A DNA stretch of 50,498 nucleotides from JAGMES01 sp023128035 (GTDB taxonomy: Bacteria; Bacillota; Halanaerobiia; DY22613), in NCBI GenBank assembly GCA_030627905.1, contig DAOVRZ010000026.1, positions 1 to 50,498 on the forward strand, in the 5' to 3' direction. The notes below the pieces were generated by a model that made no database searches, was not told the origin of the DNA, and worked only from the letters and a program-made list of their open reading frames with translations. Positions 1 to 7,082 of this stretch are shown piece after piece; within the stretch, counting starts at the first letter, position 1; the number at the start of each line of letters is the position of its first letter. Both the position numbers and the translations under genes were made by a program.

Positions 1-59
1 AAACAACATATATGTTGAATATTAAAGTCGAAGTAATAACGTAGTTATTATTTCTTAAG

Positions 60-183
60 TTTAACGACTTCAGAAGAAGATTGCACCTTCAAGAAGTGGA
101 CTCCCACTGAAGTTTTGAAATTATTCTAATACTTCCACCCCCTCCTATAGAGGAGGGGGACTTCGCTCTGAAATGTCGTTAAA
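60..183. repeat. Nested palindromes, possible IS200/IS605-type end relic
   Basis: An outer imperfect inverted repeat pairs TTTAACGACTTCAGA near 60-74 with its near-complement around 168-183. Inside it are two hairpins: AGTGG/CCACT at 95-108 and a perfect 9-bp CCCCCTCCT/AGGAGGGGG stem with a 4-nt loop at 138-159. Nested, GC-rich hairpins in otherwise AT-rich DNA resemble the subterminal structures of IS200/IS605 elements or their small non-autonomous derivatives. No transposase or TnpB reading frame is visible next to it in this window, so the family assignment is inference only. Confidence 0.3.
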
Positions 184-306
184 TCTGAATAAGTATTTCC
201 ACTTATATTTATTACAAATCTGAAATATTGGCTCACAGAAATATAAGCAATCTCCAAACAAATAAATGGGAAAATATGGATATTTTTTCTTTTTCTATGT
301 CTTATT

Positions 307-462
307 TTATGATTTAACGTTCCTGAAAATGTTAATAAACACCATAGAGCTACCCACACAATATAGCGAAGAGCCATTAAATTCTTCTCCAATTCTAAAT
401 CCTATTATTTCTTCTGCATCTGCTATTGAAAGCAAATGAATTGATAATTCTGACTTCATCAT
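307..462 (-). CDS. Possible small peptide gene (51 aa), unknown function
   Basis: A short frame starts with ATG ATG at 462, a few bases downstream of a perfect GGAGGTG ribosome binding site (about 464-470), and runs 51 codons to TAA at 307-309. The product begins MMKSELSIHLLSIADAEE and is mildly acidic in its first half; the second half is more hydrophobic and holds one Cys. I do not recognise the family. The strong ribosome binding site is the main support. It lies downstream of the phosphotransferase gene on the same strand and could be co-transcribed with it. It might be a leader-like or signalling peptide, or a relic. Confidence 0.35.
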   Translation of the reverse strand: MMKSELSIHLLSIADAEEIIGFRIGEEFNGSSLYCVGSSMVFINIFRNVKS

Positions 463-483
463 TTCACCTCCAGTCAAACTTTT

Positions 484-579
484 TTAACCAACTAATGCAA
501 AGGTCTCTACTATAGCTGCACTTGCTAGAGTTATCCCTCCAAATATTAAAACAATCACTTCTGAAGAAGTCCAATTCAA
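484..579 (-). other. Hydrophobic peptide frame without a convincing start
   Basis: Reading backwards from TAA at 484-486, an open frame encodes a neat membrane-spanning segment (core EVIVLIFGGITLASAAIVE). No ATG exists in frame; TTG at 579 would give 31 aa, but its AAGGA lies only one base upstream. The same frame continues into the end of the phosphotransferase gene, where a run of seven A (about 607-613, in the context A AAA AAT) would let a -1 slip add this tail to the enzyme. It may be a decayed bacteriocin-like or membrane peptide, a frameshift product, or chance. Confidence 0.2.
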
Positions 580-593
580 ATCCTTAAATTTTC

Positions 594-1532
594 TTACTTC
601 AGACCATTTTTTTGAAGGAAGTGAATGATGTAATTATAAATAAATTCACAGTCATTTATAGATTTCACTAATTTATCAGGTTCAGGACTAGCTTCTTCAA
701 AGCTCCAACATATGCCGAGAATATAATCAACGAATAGGCAACTCGCAATAATCCTTTTTGTCTCGTCAAATTTAGTACTAAAGGCTGTTACCATTTCATT
801 GAGGTGCTCAAATTTTTCTGTATCTTTAACCATATCAATGTGGTTTCTCATGAATCGTCCTGATTCCATACAATGTACTCCGATAACTCCTTTTGGATCA
901 ATTGCCTTCCAGTTACCGTTCTGATCCTGTAGAATGTTCCAGTGATGTAGGTCTCCATGTAAAAGTACTTTTGGCCGATCATTTGTTTCTATTTCACGGA
1001 ATAACTTTTCTGCCTCTTCTATTAGAGAAAGCATCTTTGAGCCTACTTTATCTTCTTCACTCGCTCTTTTAAATGCCTTGGTAATCCAGTCAGCAAAGGT
1101 TGGAAGTCCGTGGTTTTTAGTTATAGGTATGGGTATTTTGGAGATCAATTCTGCTGCTATCTGAAGTTGGGTATTGGTGTTTTGGGTTGTAAGATCTGGC
1201 CCGGGAGTAATACGTTCAAGAAGTAAGACGCCAAGCTCCATATTAGAATCATAACACTTACAGATATTGCGACCTTCGTAAATAGACAATGCTTTCATTT
1301 CCGTAAACAACTCTGGATGAGGTACTCCAATCTTAAGAGCTACTTCACCGTAGTCAGTGGATTTTGCAAAACAAATAAGATTATAAGATAAATTATTTGC
1401 GACACTGTAATTAGTCAGATTCCATTTTTCTACACACTTTTCAAAAATCTGAGGTAAATTTTCCAGCCATTTACTACCCTTGTCACCAAAAGCTCTTATT
1501 ATTTTTTTATTAAAATATTCTGGTATTTGCAT
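594..1532 (-). CDS. APH(6)/hydroxyurea-type antibiotic phosphotransferase
   Basis: A 312-aa kinase-fold protein of the aminoglycoside/hydroxyurea antibiotic resistance kinase family, whose known members phosphorylate streptomycin at the 6-hydroxyl or hydroxyurea. The phosphotransfer loop HGDLHHWN (H192-N199, catalytic Asp D194) and the metal-binding motif AIDPKG (D212) are both present, and the AIDPKG version is characteristic of this branch. Length is normal for the family. The ATG start follows GAGGAG at an 8-base spacing. It stands alone, with the radical SAM operon ending upstream and a hairpin between them, so it probably has its own promoter. A 14-bp palindrome (1571-1584) lies in its upstream region. 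The true substrate cannot be read from the sequence; family confidence is high. Confidence 0.8.
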   Translation of the reverse strand: MQIPEYFNKKIIRAFGDKGSKWLENLPQIFEKCVEKWNLTNYSVANNLSYNLICFAKSTDYGEVALKIGVPHPELFTEMKALSIYEGRNICKCYDSNMELGVLLLERITPGPDLTTQNTNTQLQIAAELISKIPIPITKNHGLPTFADWITKAFKRASEEDKVGSKMLSLIEEAEKLFREIETNDRPKVLLHGDLHHWNILQDQNGNWKAIDPKGVIGVHCMESGRFMRNHIDMVKDTEKFEHLNEMVTAFSTKFDETKRIIASCLFVDYILGICWSFEEASPEPDKLVKSINDCEFIYNYIIHFLQKNGLK

Positions 1533-1570
1533 TTTAACTTCTCCTCATTTAATAATTATCCTCTATAGAA

Positions 1571-1584
1571 GATAAAAGTTTATC
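1571..1584. promoter_or_regulatory. Short palindrome upstream of phosphotransferase gene
   Basis: GATAAA-AG-TTTATC is a perfect 6-bp inverted repeat with a 2-bp centre, about 40-50 bp ahead of the start at 1532. It could be an operator, but such AT-rich palindromes also occur by chance. Confidence 0.2.
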
Positions 1585-1624
1585 CATTCATAACGTTTAC
1601 TAGTTGTCTAGGTTTATATATAAT

Positions 1625-1650
1625 AAATAGCCAGCTTTCGCTGGCTATTT
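1625..1650 (-). terminator. Hairpin terminator after the six-gene operon
   Basis: A perfect 11-bp stem AAATAGCCAGC/GCTGGCTATTT closes a 4-nt loop that reads GAAA (a GNRA loop) on the minus strand. It lies six bases after the radical SAM stop codon and is followed on that strand by an AT-rich but not purely T stretch. It probably ends the operon that starts at 8765. Confidence 0.65.
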
Positions 1651-1655
1651 ATAAC

Positions 1656-2636
1656 TTAATATTTAAGATAAGAAAAATTTTGAGTTTGATTAAATTTCTC
1701 CATTGCTTTTATTATATCTTCTTCTCCCTCTTTGATGAAAGATCCTCCTTCTACTGCCAATCCTTCATCATTTAATCCAATAAATAACGAGATATTCTTT
1801 CCTTCAGCTTCAAGTGCTGCTTCTCTTACGCTCTCTAATTTAGGAGGTGTAAAATTACCTTTTCTAAACTCTTCTTCTAATGCAGTTCCTCTAGCCACAT
1901 AGGTTGGATTCAAATGTATATTTATTTCTAGAGAATATTTATTAGCTATCATATGTAAATAGTTTATAGAATTTTTTATATCTAAAATTGCATCTTCTTC
2001 TGATATTTCTGGAACAGGTTTAAGCATAAAGTAGGTTTTTATTTTAAATCCATATCTACTGATTTTTTCAGCCATTTTTTCAAAAATTTCTAATGTAAGT
2101 CCTTTTCGAAAGTAATCATTTCTTATCGTCTCATCATATGCTTCAAATCCTATAGCTATCTCAAGTTGAGTAGGAGTATTCCCCTCTTTTAACGCTCGCG
2201 ATAATACTTCTAACTCTTCTAAATCTACATACTCAGGTCTTGTTTCAATAGTTAACACAGAAATATTAGGACAATGTAAGTTCATTTTCGCCAAAAAATA
2301 CATCAATGAAGTTGTTGAATAAGTCTTCTCATCCAATATTGATCCATTATTTGAAATAATAAATTTTCTTAATTTTAACTTCTCTTCCTTTGTAAGTATA
2401 TAATCAAATACATAGTCAATTTGCTGCATAATATTTTTATAGCTTACTGGATGTTCTGATGTCTGCGAAGGAAGGTTACATCCCAAACATCTGGCCCATC
2501 TACATGCCTGTGTATAAAAAACTAGAAATAAAGTAAATCCTTCTTTTGGATTTTGAAACCAATAATCTACAGGTGTTCTTGGATTATGTTCTTCTTTAAA
2601 ATCATAAAATTTTCCTATTTCTTCATTCTTAATCAT
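1656..2636 (-). CDS. Radical SAM enzyme with Cx4CxxC cluster motif (RaSEA-like)
   Basis: A 326-aa radical SAM protein. The iron-sulfur/SAM motif is CRWARCLGC (C45, C50, C53), spaced Cx4CxxC rather than the usual Cx3CxxC. The CRW..C..C arrangement and the following Elp3-like barrel motifs (IETRPEYV; IGFEAYDETIRNDYFRKG) resemble the TIGR01210 family, which includes the archaeal enzyme RaSEA that acts in archaeosine tRNA modification. Bacterial members have no established function known to me. It starts 27 bp after the telA-like stop, with AAAGGA upstream, so it is probably the last gene of the same operon; the hairpin at 1625-1650 closes that unit. The radical SAM call is firm, the subfamily moderate, the substrate unknown. 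Confidence 0.82.
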   Translation of the reverse strand: MIKNEEIGKFYDFKEEHNPRTPVDYWFQNPKEGFTLFLVFYTQACRWARCLGCNLPSQTSEHPVSYKNIMQQIDYVFDYILTKEEKLKLRKFIISNNGSILDEKTYSTTSLMYFLAKMNLHCPNISVLTIETRPEYVDLEELEVLSRALKEGNTPTQLEIAIGFEAYDETIRNDYFRKGLTLEIFEKMAEKISRYGFKIKTYFMLKPVPEISEEDAILDIKNSINYLHMIANKYSLEINIHLNPTYVARGTALEEEFRKGNFTPPKLESVREAALEAEGKNISLFIGLNDEGLAVEGGSFIKEGEEDIIKAMEKFNQTQNFSYLKY

Positions 2637-2663
2637 AATAATTATCCTTTCTGTTTACATATT

Positions 2664-3869
2664 TTATAGATCAAAAGAAATAGCTGGAGCTACTCTATTT
2701 CCCTGTTCCATTTGTAGGATTCTCTCTTCTCCTTTTCGAGTAAGATCATCAAACTCTAGAATTGTCTGTGCCATTTTTGGAAGAGCTTCCTTTCTAAAAG
2801 TAGCTATATCATCCATTGCTTCATTTATATCTTTAAAAGCACCCTTTAATGCGTCCATATCCATCATGCTAGAAGATGCTTGTTTATGTATTTCTATTCC
2901 TTGGGTTTTTAATTTTTCAGCGGTACTTTGAATAAGTTGTGAAGTAGTTTTATTTAATGCGTTTATTTTATCTAATACTATTTTTTGATTAGCTAAAGCT
3001 AAAGCTACTATTACCGCTACCTGAAGTGCATTTACAGTCACATTTATAGCTCTATCTACTCCTCTCATAAGTTCTTTATTATTTCTAATGATGATCTCAA
3101 TTGCCAGAACTCCTTGTTGATTTACTGCTAACTGTTGTTGTAAATCCATAAGCCTTTGTCTTAAAGGAAATATAAGTTCTTCGCTAATAAATTTATACTT
3201 CGGATGATCTTCTGGATACTCTCTCTCAATCTTGTAATTCAAGTTGTTATCTATCATTTGACCAATCTTTATTATTTTTTCGAGTTTTAAAGTAGCTTCT
3301 CTCATTACTTTCTGGTCTTCTTGCAATGTGATATTATCTCTTTTTAACATTTCTTTTCCGTTTTTTAGAGAATTTACAATAGCATCTATTGTTACTTGAG
3401 CTTGTTCATATTTAGAGAAGTATTTCTTTAACGGAGTCCCAACAAATGGCAATGTTCCAACACTTCTTGAAAACCATCCTGGTTTAGAAAAATCTATTTT
3501 GTTAGGATCTAAATCTTCCACTTTCATTTTTAGATCTATTAATGCTTTTGCAACTTCTCCACCGTCTTCTCCTCTTTGTGAAAGTTTTCCGATAGGCTCT
3601 TGTAACATTCGGCTTCTTCTTGTTGCTTCTTTTTGAACTTTGTCTCCTAACAATTCAATCGATGCTTTACTTTTTTCCATAGCATCAAAATCGTTTTCTT
3701 CAAAACTTAATATTTCTTTAACAAATGCATCAGAAAACTCCTCAAGTTCATTCTTATCTTGCTCTGTTGGTACAATTTCCTCTGGTTTTACTAACGCAAG
3801 CTCTTCCTTCAATTTTGAAGTATTAGGAAGAGATAATTTTAATGTTTTGGTACTATTTTCTTGAGCCAT
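2664..3869 (-). CDS. telA: TelA-family toxic anion resistance protein
   Basis: A 401-aa protein, mostly helical, with the layout of the TelA/KlaA family (PF05816). It has a charged N-terminus, a conserved core including SRSVGTLPFVGTPLKKYFSK, a long region rich in Glu/Gln/Leu, and the hydrophobic helix NVTVNALQVAVIVALALANQ followed by helices to the C-terminus. TelA proteins are linked to tellurite, colicin, cell-wall antibiotic and general envelope stress resistance, but the biochemical activity is not settled. The ATG follows AAAGGGGG. It is 24 bp after the coiled-coil membrane protein and 27 bp before the radical SAM gene. In Bacillus, telA homologues sit beside xpaC; here a different membrane protein takes that place. 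Confidence 0.88.
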   Translation of the reverse strand: MAQENSTKTLKLSLPNTSKLKEELALVKPEEIVPTEQDKNELEEFSDAFVKEILSFEENDFDAMEKSKASIELLGDKVQKEATRRSRMLQEPIGKLSQRGEDGGEVAKALIDLKMKVEDLDPNKIDFSKPGWFSRSVGTLPFVGTPLKKYFSKYEQAQVTIDAIVNSLKNGKEMLKRDNITLQEDQKVMREATLKLEKIIKIGQMIDNNLNYKIEREYPEDHPKYKFISEELIFPLRQRLMDLQQQLAVNQQGVLAIEIIIRNNKELMRGVDRAINVTVNALQVAVIVALALANQKIVLDKINALNKTTSQLIQSTAEKLKTQGIEIHKQASSSMMDMDALKGAFKDINEAMDDIATFRKEALPKMAQTILEFDDLTRKGEERILQMEQGNRVAPAISFDL

Positions 3870-3893
3870 TTTTAATCCCCCTTTGTGAAAATA

Positions 3894-4742
3894 TTAGACT
3901 GAATATTTACTACTCCTCTTTATCAACTCTTCTAGTTCTTCTCTAGCTGTAGCTATATCTACAGAAGCTCTATTTCTAGTAGTATTCAATTCTGATAGTC
4001 TTGCTGTTGACTGATCAAGTTGTGTCATAGCTTCTTCATTTATAGTAAGCAACTCATTAATTTTATCCATCTGCTGCTTTTTAAGTGCTAATCTATCACT
4101 AAGTGTCTTCATCTCTTTTTTATCTGCTTCTTGTAATCTGTTTTCTTGAGCTAAGATATCCAAATGCTGCATCCTCTGGCGAATATATTCTTCATCTATT
4201 CCTGAAACTATTTTTAAGGCTGATGTTACTCTCTCAAGGTTGTCTAACACTGAAAAATATATCTGCTCTCCCGCACCCAAAAATCTACCATACGTTAGTT
4301 CATTTGGATCAAACTTGTCCTCTAAACAATCTTTGTAATTTAGATACTTTTCCTTTATTCTTGTAAATTGTTCTTCACCCTGACTTGAAAAAACTCTTAG
4401 TTCACTGTTATTACCATATTCTGCGAGAATGTGTTTAATTCTTTCAAGCAATTCCACTCTTTTTTCTTCACTTCTTCTATTTAATAAAACTACATATTTT
4501 TTTGCAAAAACATCCCTTCTAAATACATAATTGACTAGATAAACTAATAAAGCAATAACTATTAGTCCACAGGATGCATAAAGCCACTCTTTTTTGCCAA
4601 AAACAAGAGCTGATACTAAACCTATTCCACCAATTGTTAATGAATAAGTCGAGACTGTATTATCCATTATTTTACTTATGGCAGCTTTTTGTATTGCTTC
4701 CTGTGTATAGTCGTTTATAGTCAAATCACTCTTTTTACTCAT
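3894..4742 (-). CDS. Two-TM coiled-coil membrane protein, unknown
   Basis: 282 aa, not recognised. Two predicted membrane helices lie close together (about residues 32-49 and 53-73), followed by a large soluble part that ends in a long heptad-rich helix (about 185-280, rich in E, K, Q, L). The layout suggests a membrane-anchored partner that oligomerises through the coiled coil. It is translated from ATG after GAGGGGG, 10 bp behind the second SBP-OmpA gene and 24 bp ahead of the telA-like gene, so coupling is likely. It occupies the position that XpaC-type proteins hold beside TelA elsewhere, but I see no clear XpaC motif. Confidence 0.75.
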   Translation of the reverse strand: MSKKSDLTINDYTQEAIQKAAISKIMDNTVSTYSLTIGGIGLVSALVFGKKEWLYASCGLIVIALLVYLVNYVFRRDVFAKKYVVLLNRRSEEKRVELLERIKHILAEYGNNSELRVFSSQGEEQFTRIKEKYLNYKDCLEDKFDPNELTYGRFLGAGEQIYFSVLDNLERVTSALKIVSGIDEEYIRQRMQHLDILAQENRLQEADKKEMKTLSDRLALKKQQMDKINELLTINEEAMTQLDQSTARLSELNTTRNRASVDIATAREELEELIKRSSKYSV

Positions 4743-4752
4743 GATATCCCCC

Positions 4753-6282
4753 TCAAAAATCTTCTGTTAAGAGATGCATCTCAACTCTCATCAGTCTGTA
4801 ATTATAGCTCCGGGACGATTCACCCTCTTTTCTTTTTAGAGGTTCAAGCCCTCCCCGTCCTACTGCTCGGATACGGTTTTCTTCTATCCCAAAAGTATTT
4901 ATTAAATATTCTTTTACAGACTGAGCTCTCTTAAATGACAGTTTTTTGTTTTCATCTTCATCGCCTCTTGTTCCAGTATGTCCTTCTATTAGTATTCTAA
5001 AATTTGGATAGTGTTTTATATCTTTAATTATTTTTTCTAATTCAATGTTTCCACTGTTGTTAATTTCATATGTACCACTTTGAAATGTAATGGGCCTTAT
5101 TTTAAGGGTTCCTACAGTTCTTAATTCATCCCATTCATCATCAGTTAATTTACTAAATCTGTTTTTAACATTAACACTTTGATTATCATCTAAAAGTATA
5201 CCATTATTATAAAGATCACTAACATATTTAGAATTTACAATCATATAAGGGTCATTGTTTGGCAGTGGATTTTCATTAAAATCATTATTGTCGATTAAAA
5301 TATCTACAGTCGATTCTATAACCGATATTATTTCATCCTGATAGTTTTCACCATCAACACCAAACCATCTTGCATTGTCGTTGAGATTATACCATCTCAC
5401 ACCTTTTAATGTTATATCAATTTGACTTTGCTTTAATTTCATATACTTCTTCACATCTTTTTCCAAAAGCCCTCTATCATCTCTATATATTTTAAGCGTT
5501 TTATAATAATTTTTTAGAAATATCTCTACATCTAAAGGGTTTTTTTCAGAAAATGCTCTATTCACCAATAATATATCTACTATTAACTTTTCAGTATCTT
5601 CTGTCCCAAGTAGTTTTACTACCCCTAGTATTTCTAATGCTTGAGTAAGCTCAGGTTCCCACAGAACTGCAACATCTGCTTCTTTCTTTTTCAATGCTTG
5701 CAATGCTTTTACAGTGCCTTCAGTCGGAATTCTCCAATCATCGTTCTTAGTTAGATACTCTATACCAAAATGTACTCCTACAGATTTTAGCAAATGCTCA
5801 CTCGGAGAATTGGGGGTATATGCTATCTTTATATGTTCACTTTCATTTAGAACATCTATAGTTGCTACCTTACTTTCCCAGCCAACTATAGCATCGCCAC
5901 CTTTACTCTCATCAATTACAGATATAATTGTTCCTGGAAATTTTTCTTTACTACCATTTAAAATGTATGAATCCACTGTAGCTACAGCAAAATCATATTC
6001 TCCATTTTTAAATTTTTTCATCCTTGTTTCGTAATCAGCATTATCATCTATTACTTCAATCATATATCCTGAATCTCTCATCAGCTTTTTAAAAACAGGG
6101 CTTCTGAAGTAGAAATATCCTACCCAGCTATCTAAAGCTACTACTATTTTTTTATCACCTTCGGCATCACTGGTTTTCTTTAGAAAGTTGTCCTGATAAA
6201 TCGGTGTAATAAATCTTATTCCCAAAACAACAATTACTCCAATTATAAATAATATTAACCCACGCTGTTTATTACTTCTCAT
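4753..6282 (-). CDS. Substrate-binding protein fused to OmpA-like domain (509 aa)
   Basis: The N-terminus has an uncleaved-looking membrane anchor (about residues 8-26). Residues about 45-290 resemble a type-2 periplasmic solute-binding fold of the nitrate/sulfonate/taurine (NMT1/SsuA-like) kind, with motifs such as VALDSWVGYFYFRSPVFK and ADVAVLWEPELTQAL. Residues about 400-509 form an OmpA/MotB-type peptidoglycan-binding domain (ILIEGHTGTRGDEDENKKLS, then RAQSVKEYL and NRIRAVGRGG). No ABC permease or ATPase lies in the operon, so the binding domain probably senses rather than imports a ligand and is held at the cell wall. It is a diverged paralogue of the 560-aa protein encoded two genes upstream. 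ATG follows GAGGGG. Confidence 0.82.
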   Translation of the reverse strand: MRSNKQRGLILFIIGVIVVLGIRFITPIYQDNFLKKTSDAEGDKKIVVALDSWVGYFYFRSPVFKKLMRDSGYMIEVIDDNADYETRMKKFKNGEYDFAVATVDSYILNGSKEKFPGTIISVIDESKGGDAIVGWESKVATIDVLNESEHIKIAYTPNSPSEHLLKSVGVHFGIEYLTKNDDWRIPTEGTVKALQALKKKEADVAVLWEPELTQALEILGVVKLLGTEDTEKLIVDILLVNRAFSEKNPLDVEIFLKNYYKTLKIYRDDRGLLEKDVKKYMKLKQSQIDITLKGVRWYNLNDNARWFGVDGENYQDEIISVIESTVDILIDNNDFNENPLPNNDPYMIVNSKYVSDLYNNGILLDDNQSVNVKNRFSKLTDDEWDELRTVGTLKIRPITFQSGTYEINNSGNIELEKIIKDIKHYPNFRILIEGHTGTRGDEDENKKLSFKRAQSVKEYLINTFGIEENRIRAVGRGGLEPLKRKEGESSRSYNYRLMRVEMHLLTEDF

Positions 6283-6296
6283 ATAAAACCCCTCAT

Positions 6297-7061
6297 TTAA
6301 AAGTTAATTACAGTATAATCTTCAGACTCAGCCAAAACGTCTTCAAGCCCTTTTCTCAATTCGTCATAATTTTCTGCCGACTTATACTCTATTCTGCCTG
6401 GTTGATTTAAAGAATGTTTTTTTCCAATCCGATATCCTATGGTATGTATAAACACGGGAGATTCTTTTAAAATCCTATTTACGATACCAGTTGGATCCTG
6501 TCCTCCACTGGCTTCCCCATCTGTAACAACTACAAGATTGTATTCACCATACCCAAGTTGCTTTAGTCCTTGAAATTTTAGTTTTTCATATGCTAAGCTT
6601 ATCGCACTATGTAAAGGTGTTCCTCTGTTTGCATTAACTTCATCAATTTCTTTTATCAAGAACTCCCTATCAAAACTAAGGGGAACTCTTTCACTTAAGC
6701 CTTGATCATCAAATACTAAAAGACCTAAATTAGCTGATTCTGGTACTACTTTTATAAATTCTTTAAGTGCTTTTTTAGCAGTTACTAATTTATTTCCGTC
6801 CATACTTCCAGAACCATCAAAGACTATATAATAATTTTGTCGAAGTAAATCTTTATCTAAGTCTATGCCTTCCATTCCTGATTCTGGTAACCAATTTTTT
6901 GGTTCCACTTTATACACAGTCTCTTTTGTTTCCACTGGTTTATTGTTAATGTTTTGTGTATATGTATCTCTATTATTGTTATCATCGCTTAATTTTTGTA
7001 CGACAAATATTAAGACTATAATTAATATCAGCATCCAGGTTTTATTATTCTTTTTTGCCAC
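6297..7061 (-). CDS. Membrane-anchored VWA (MIDAS) domain protein
   Basis: 254 aa with a single N-terminal membrane helix (about residues 9-22), a short Asn-rich linker and a von Willebrand A domain. The metal-ion-dependent adhesion site is complete: DGSGS (D82, S84, S86), T148 in NRGTPL and D181 in VVTDGEAS. Such domains make regulated, metal-dependent protein contacts. The start is GTG at 7061, after a GGGGGGAGAG ribosome binding site. It lies between the two SBP-OmpA genes with gaps of 21 and 14 bp, so it is likely translated with them, probably as part of one extracytoplasmic complex. VWA proteins also accompany Tel/Ter-type stress genes in other bacteria. The domain call is firm, the partner is inferred. 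Confidence 0.88.
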   Translation of the reverse strand: MAKKNNKTWMLILIIVLIFVVQKLSDDNNNRDTYTQNINNKPVETKETVYKVEPKNWLPESGMEGIDLDKDLLRQNYYIVFDGSGSMDGNKLVTAKKALKEFIKVVPESANLGLLVFDDQGLSERVPLSFDREFLIKEIDEVNANRGTPLHSAISLAYEKLKFQGLKQLGYGEYNLVVVTDGEASGGQDPTGIVNRILKESPVFIHTIGYRIGKKHSLNQPGRIEYKSAENYDELRKGLEDVLAESEDYTVINF

Positions 7062-7082
7062 TTACTCTCCCCCCTTTTTTTA

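Noticed and set aside
126..392. 88-codon minus-strand frame overlapping the left-end palindromes
   Set aside because: It runs through the hairpins at 138-159, has no ribosome binding site, and overlaps the better-supported 51-codon frame in another phase.
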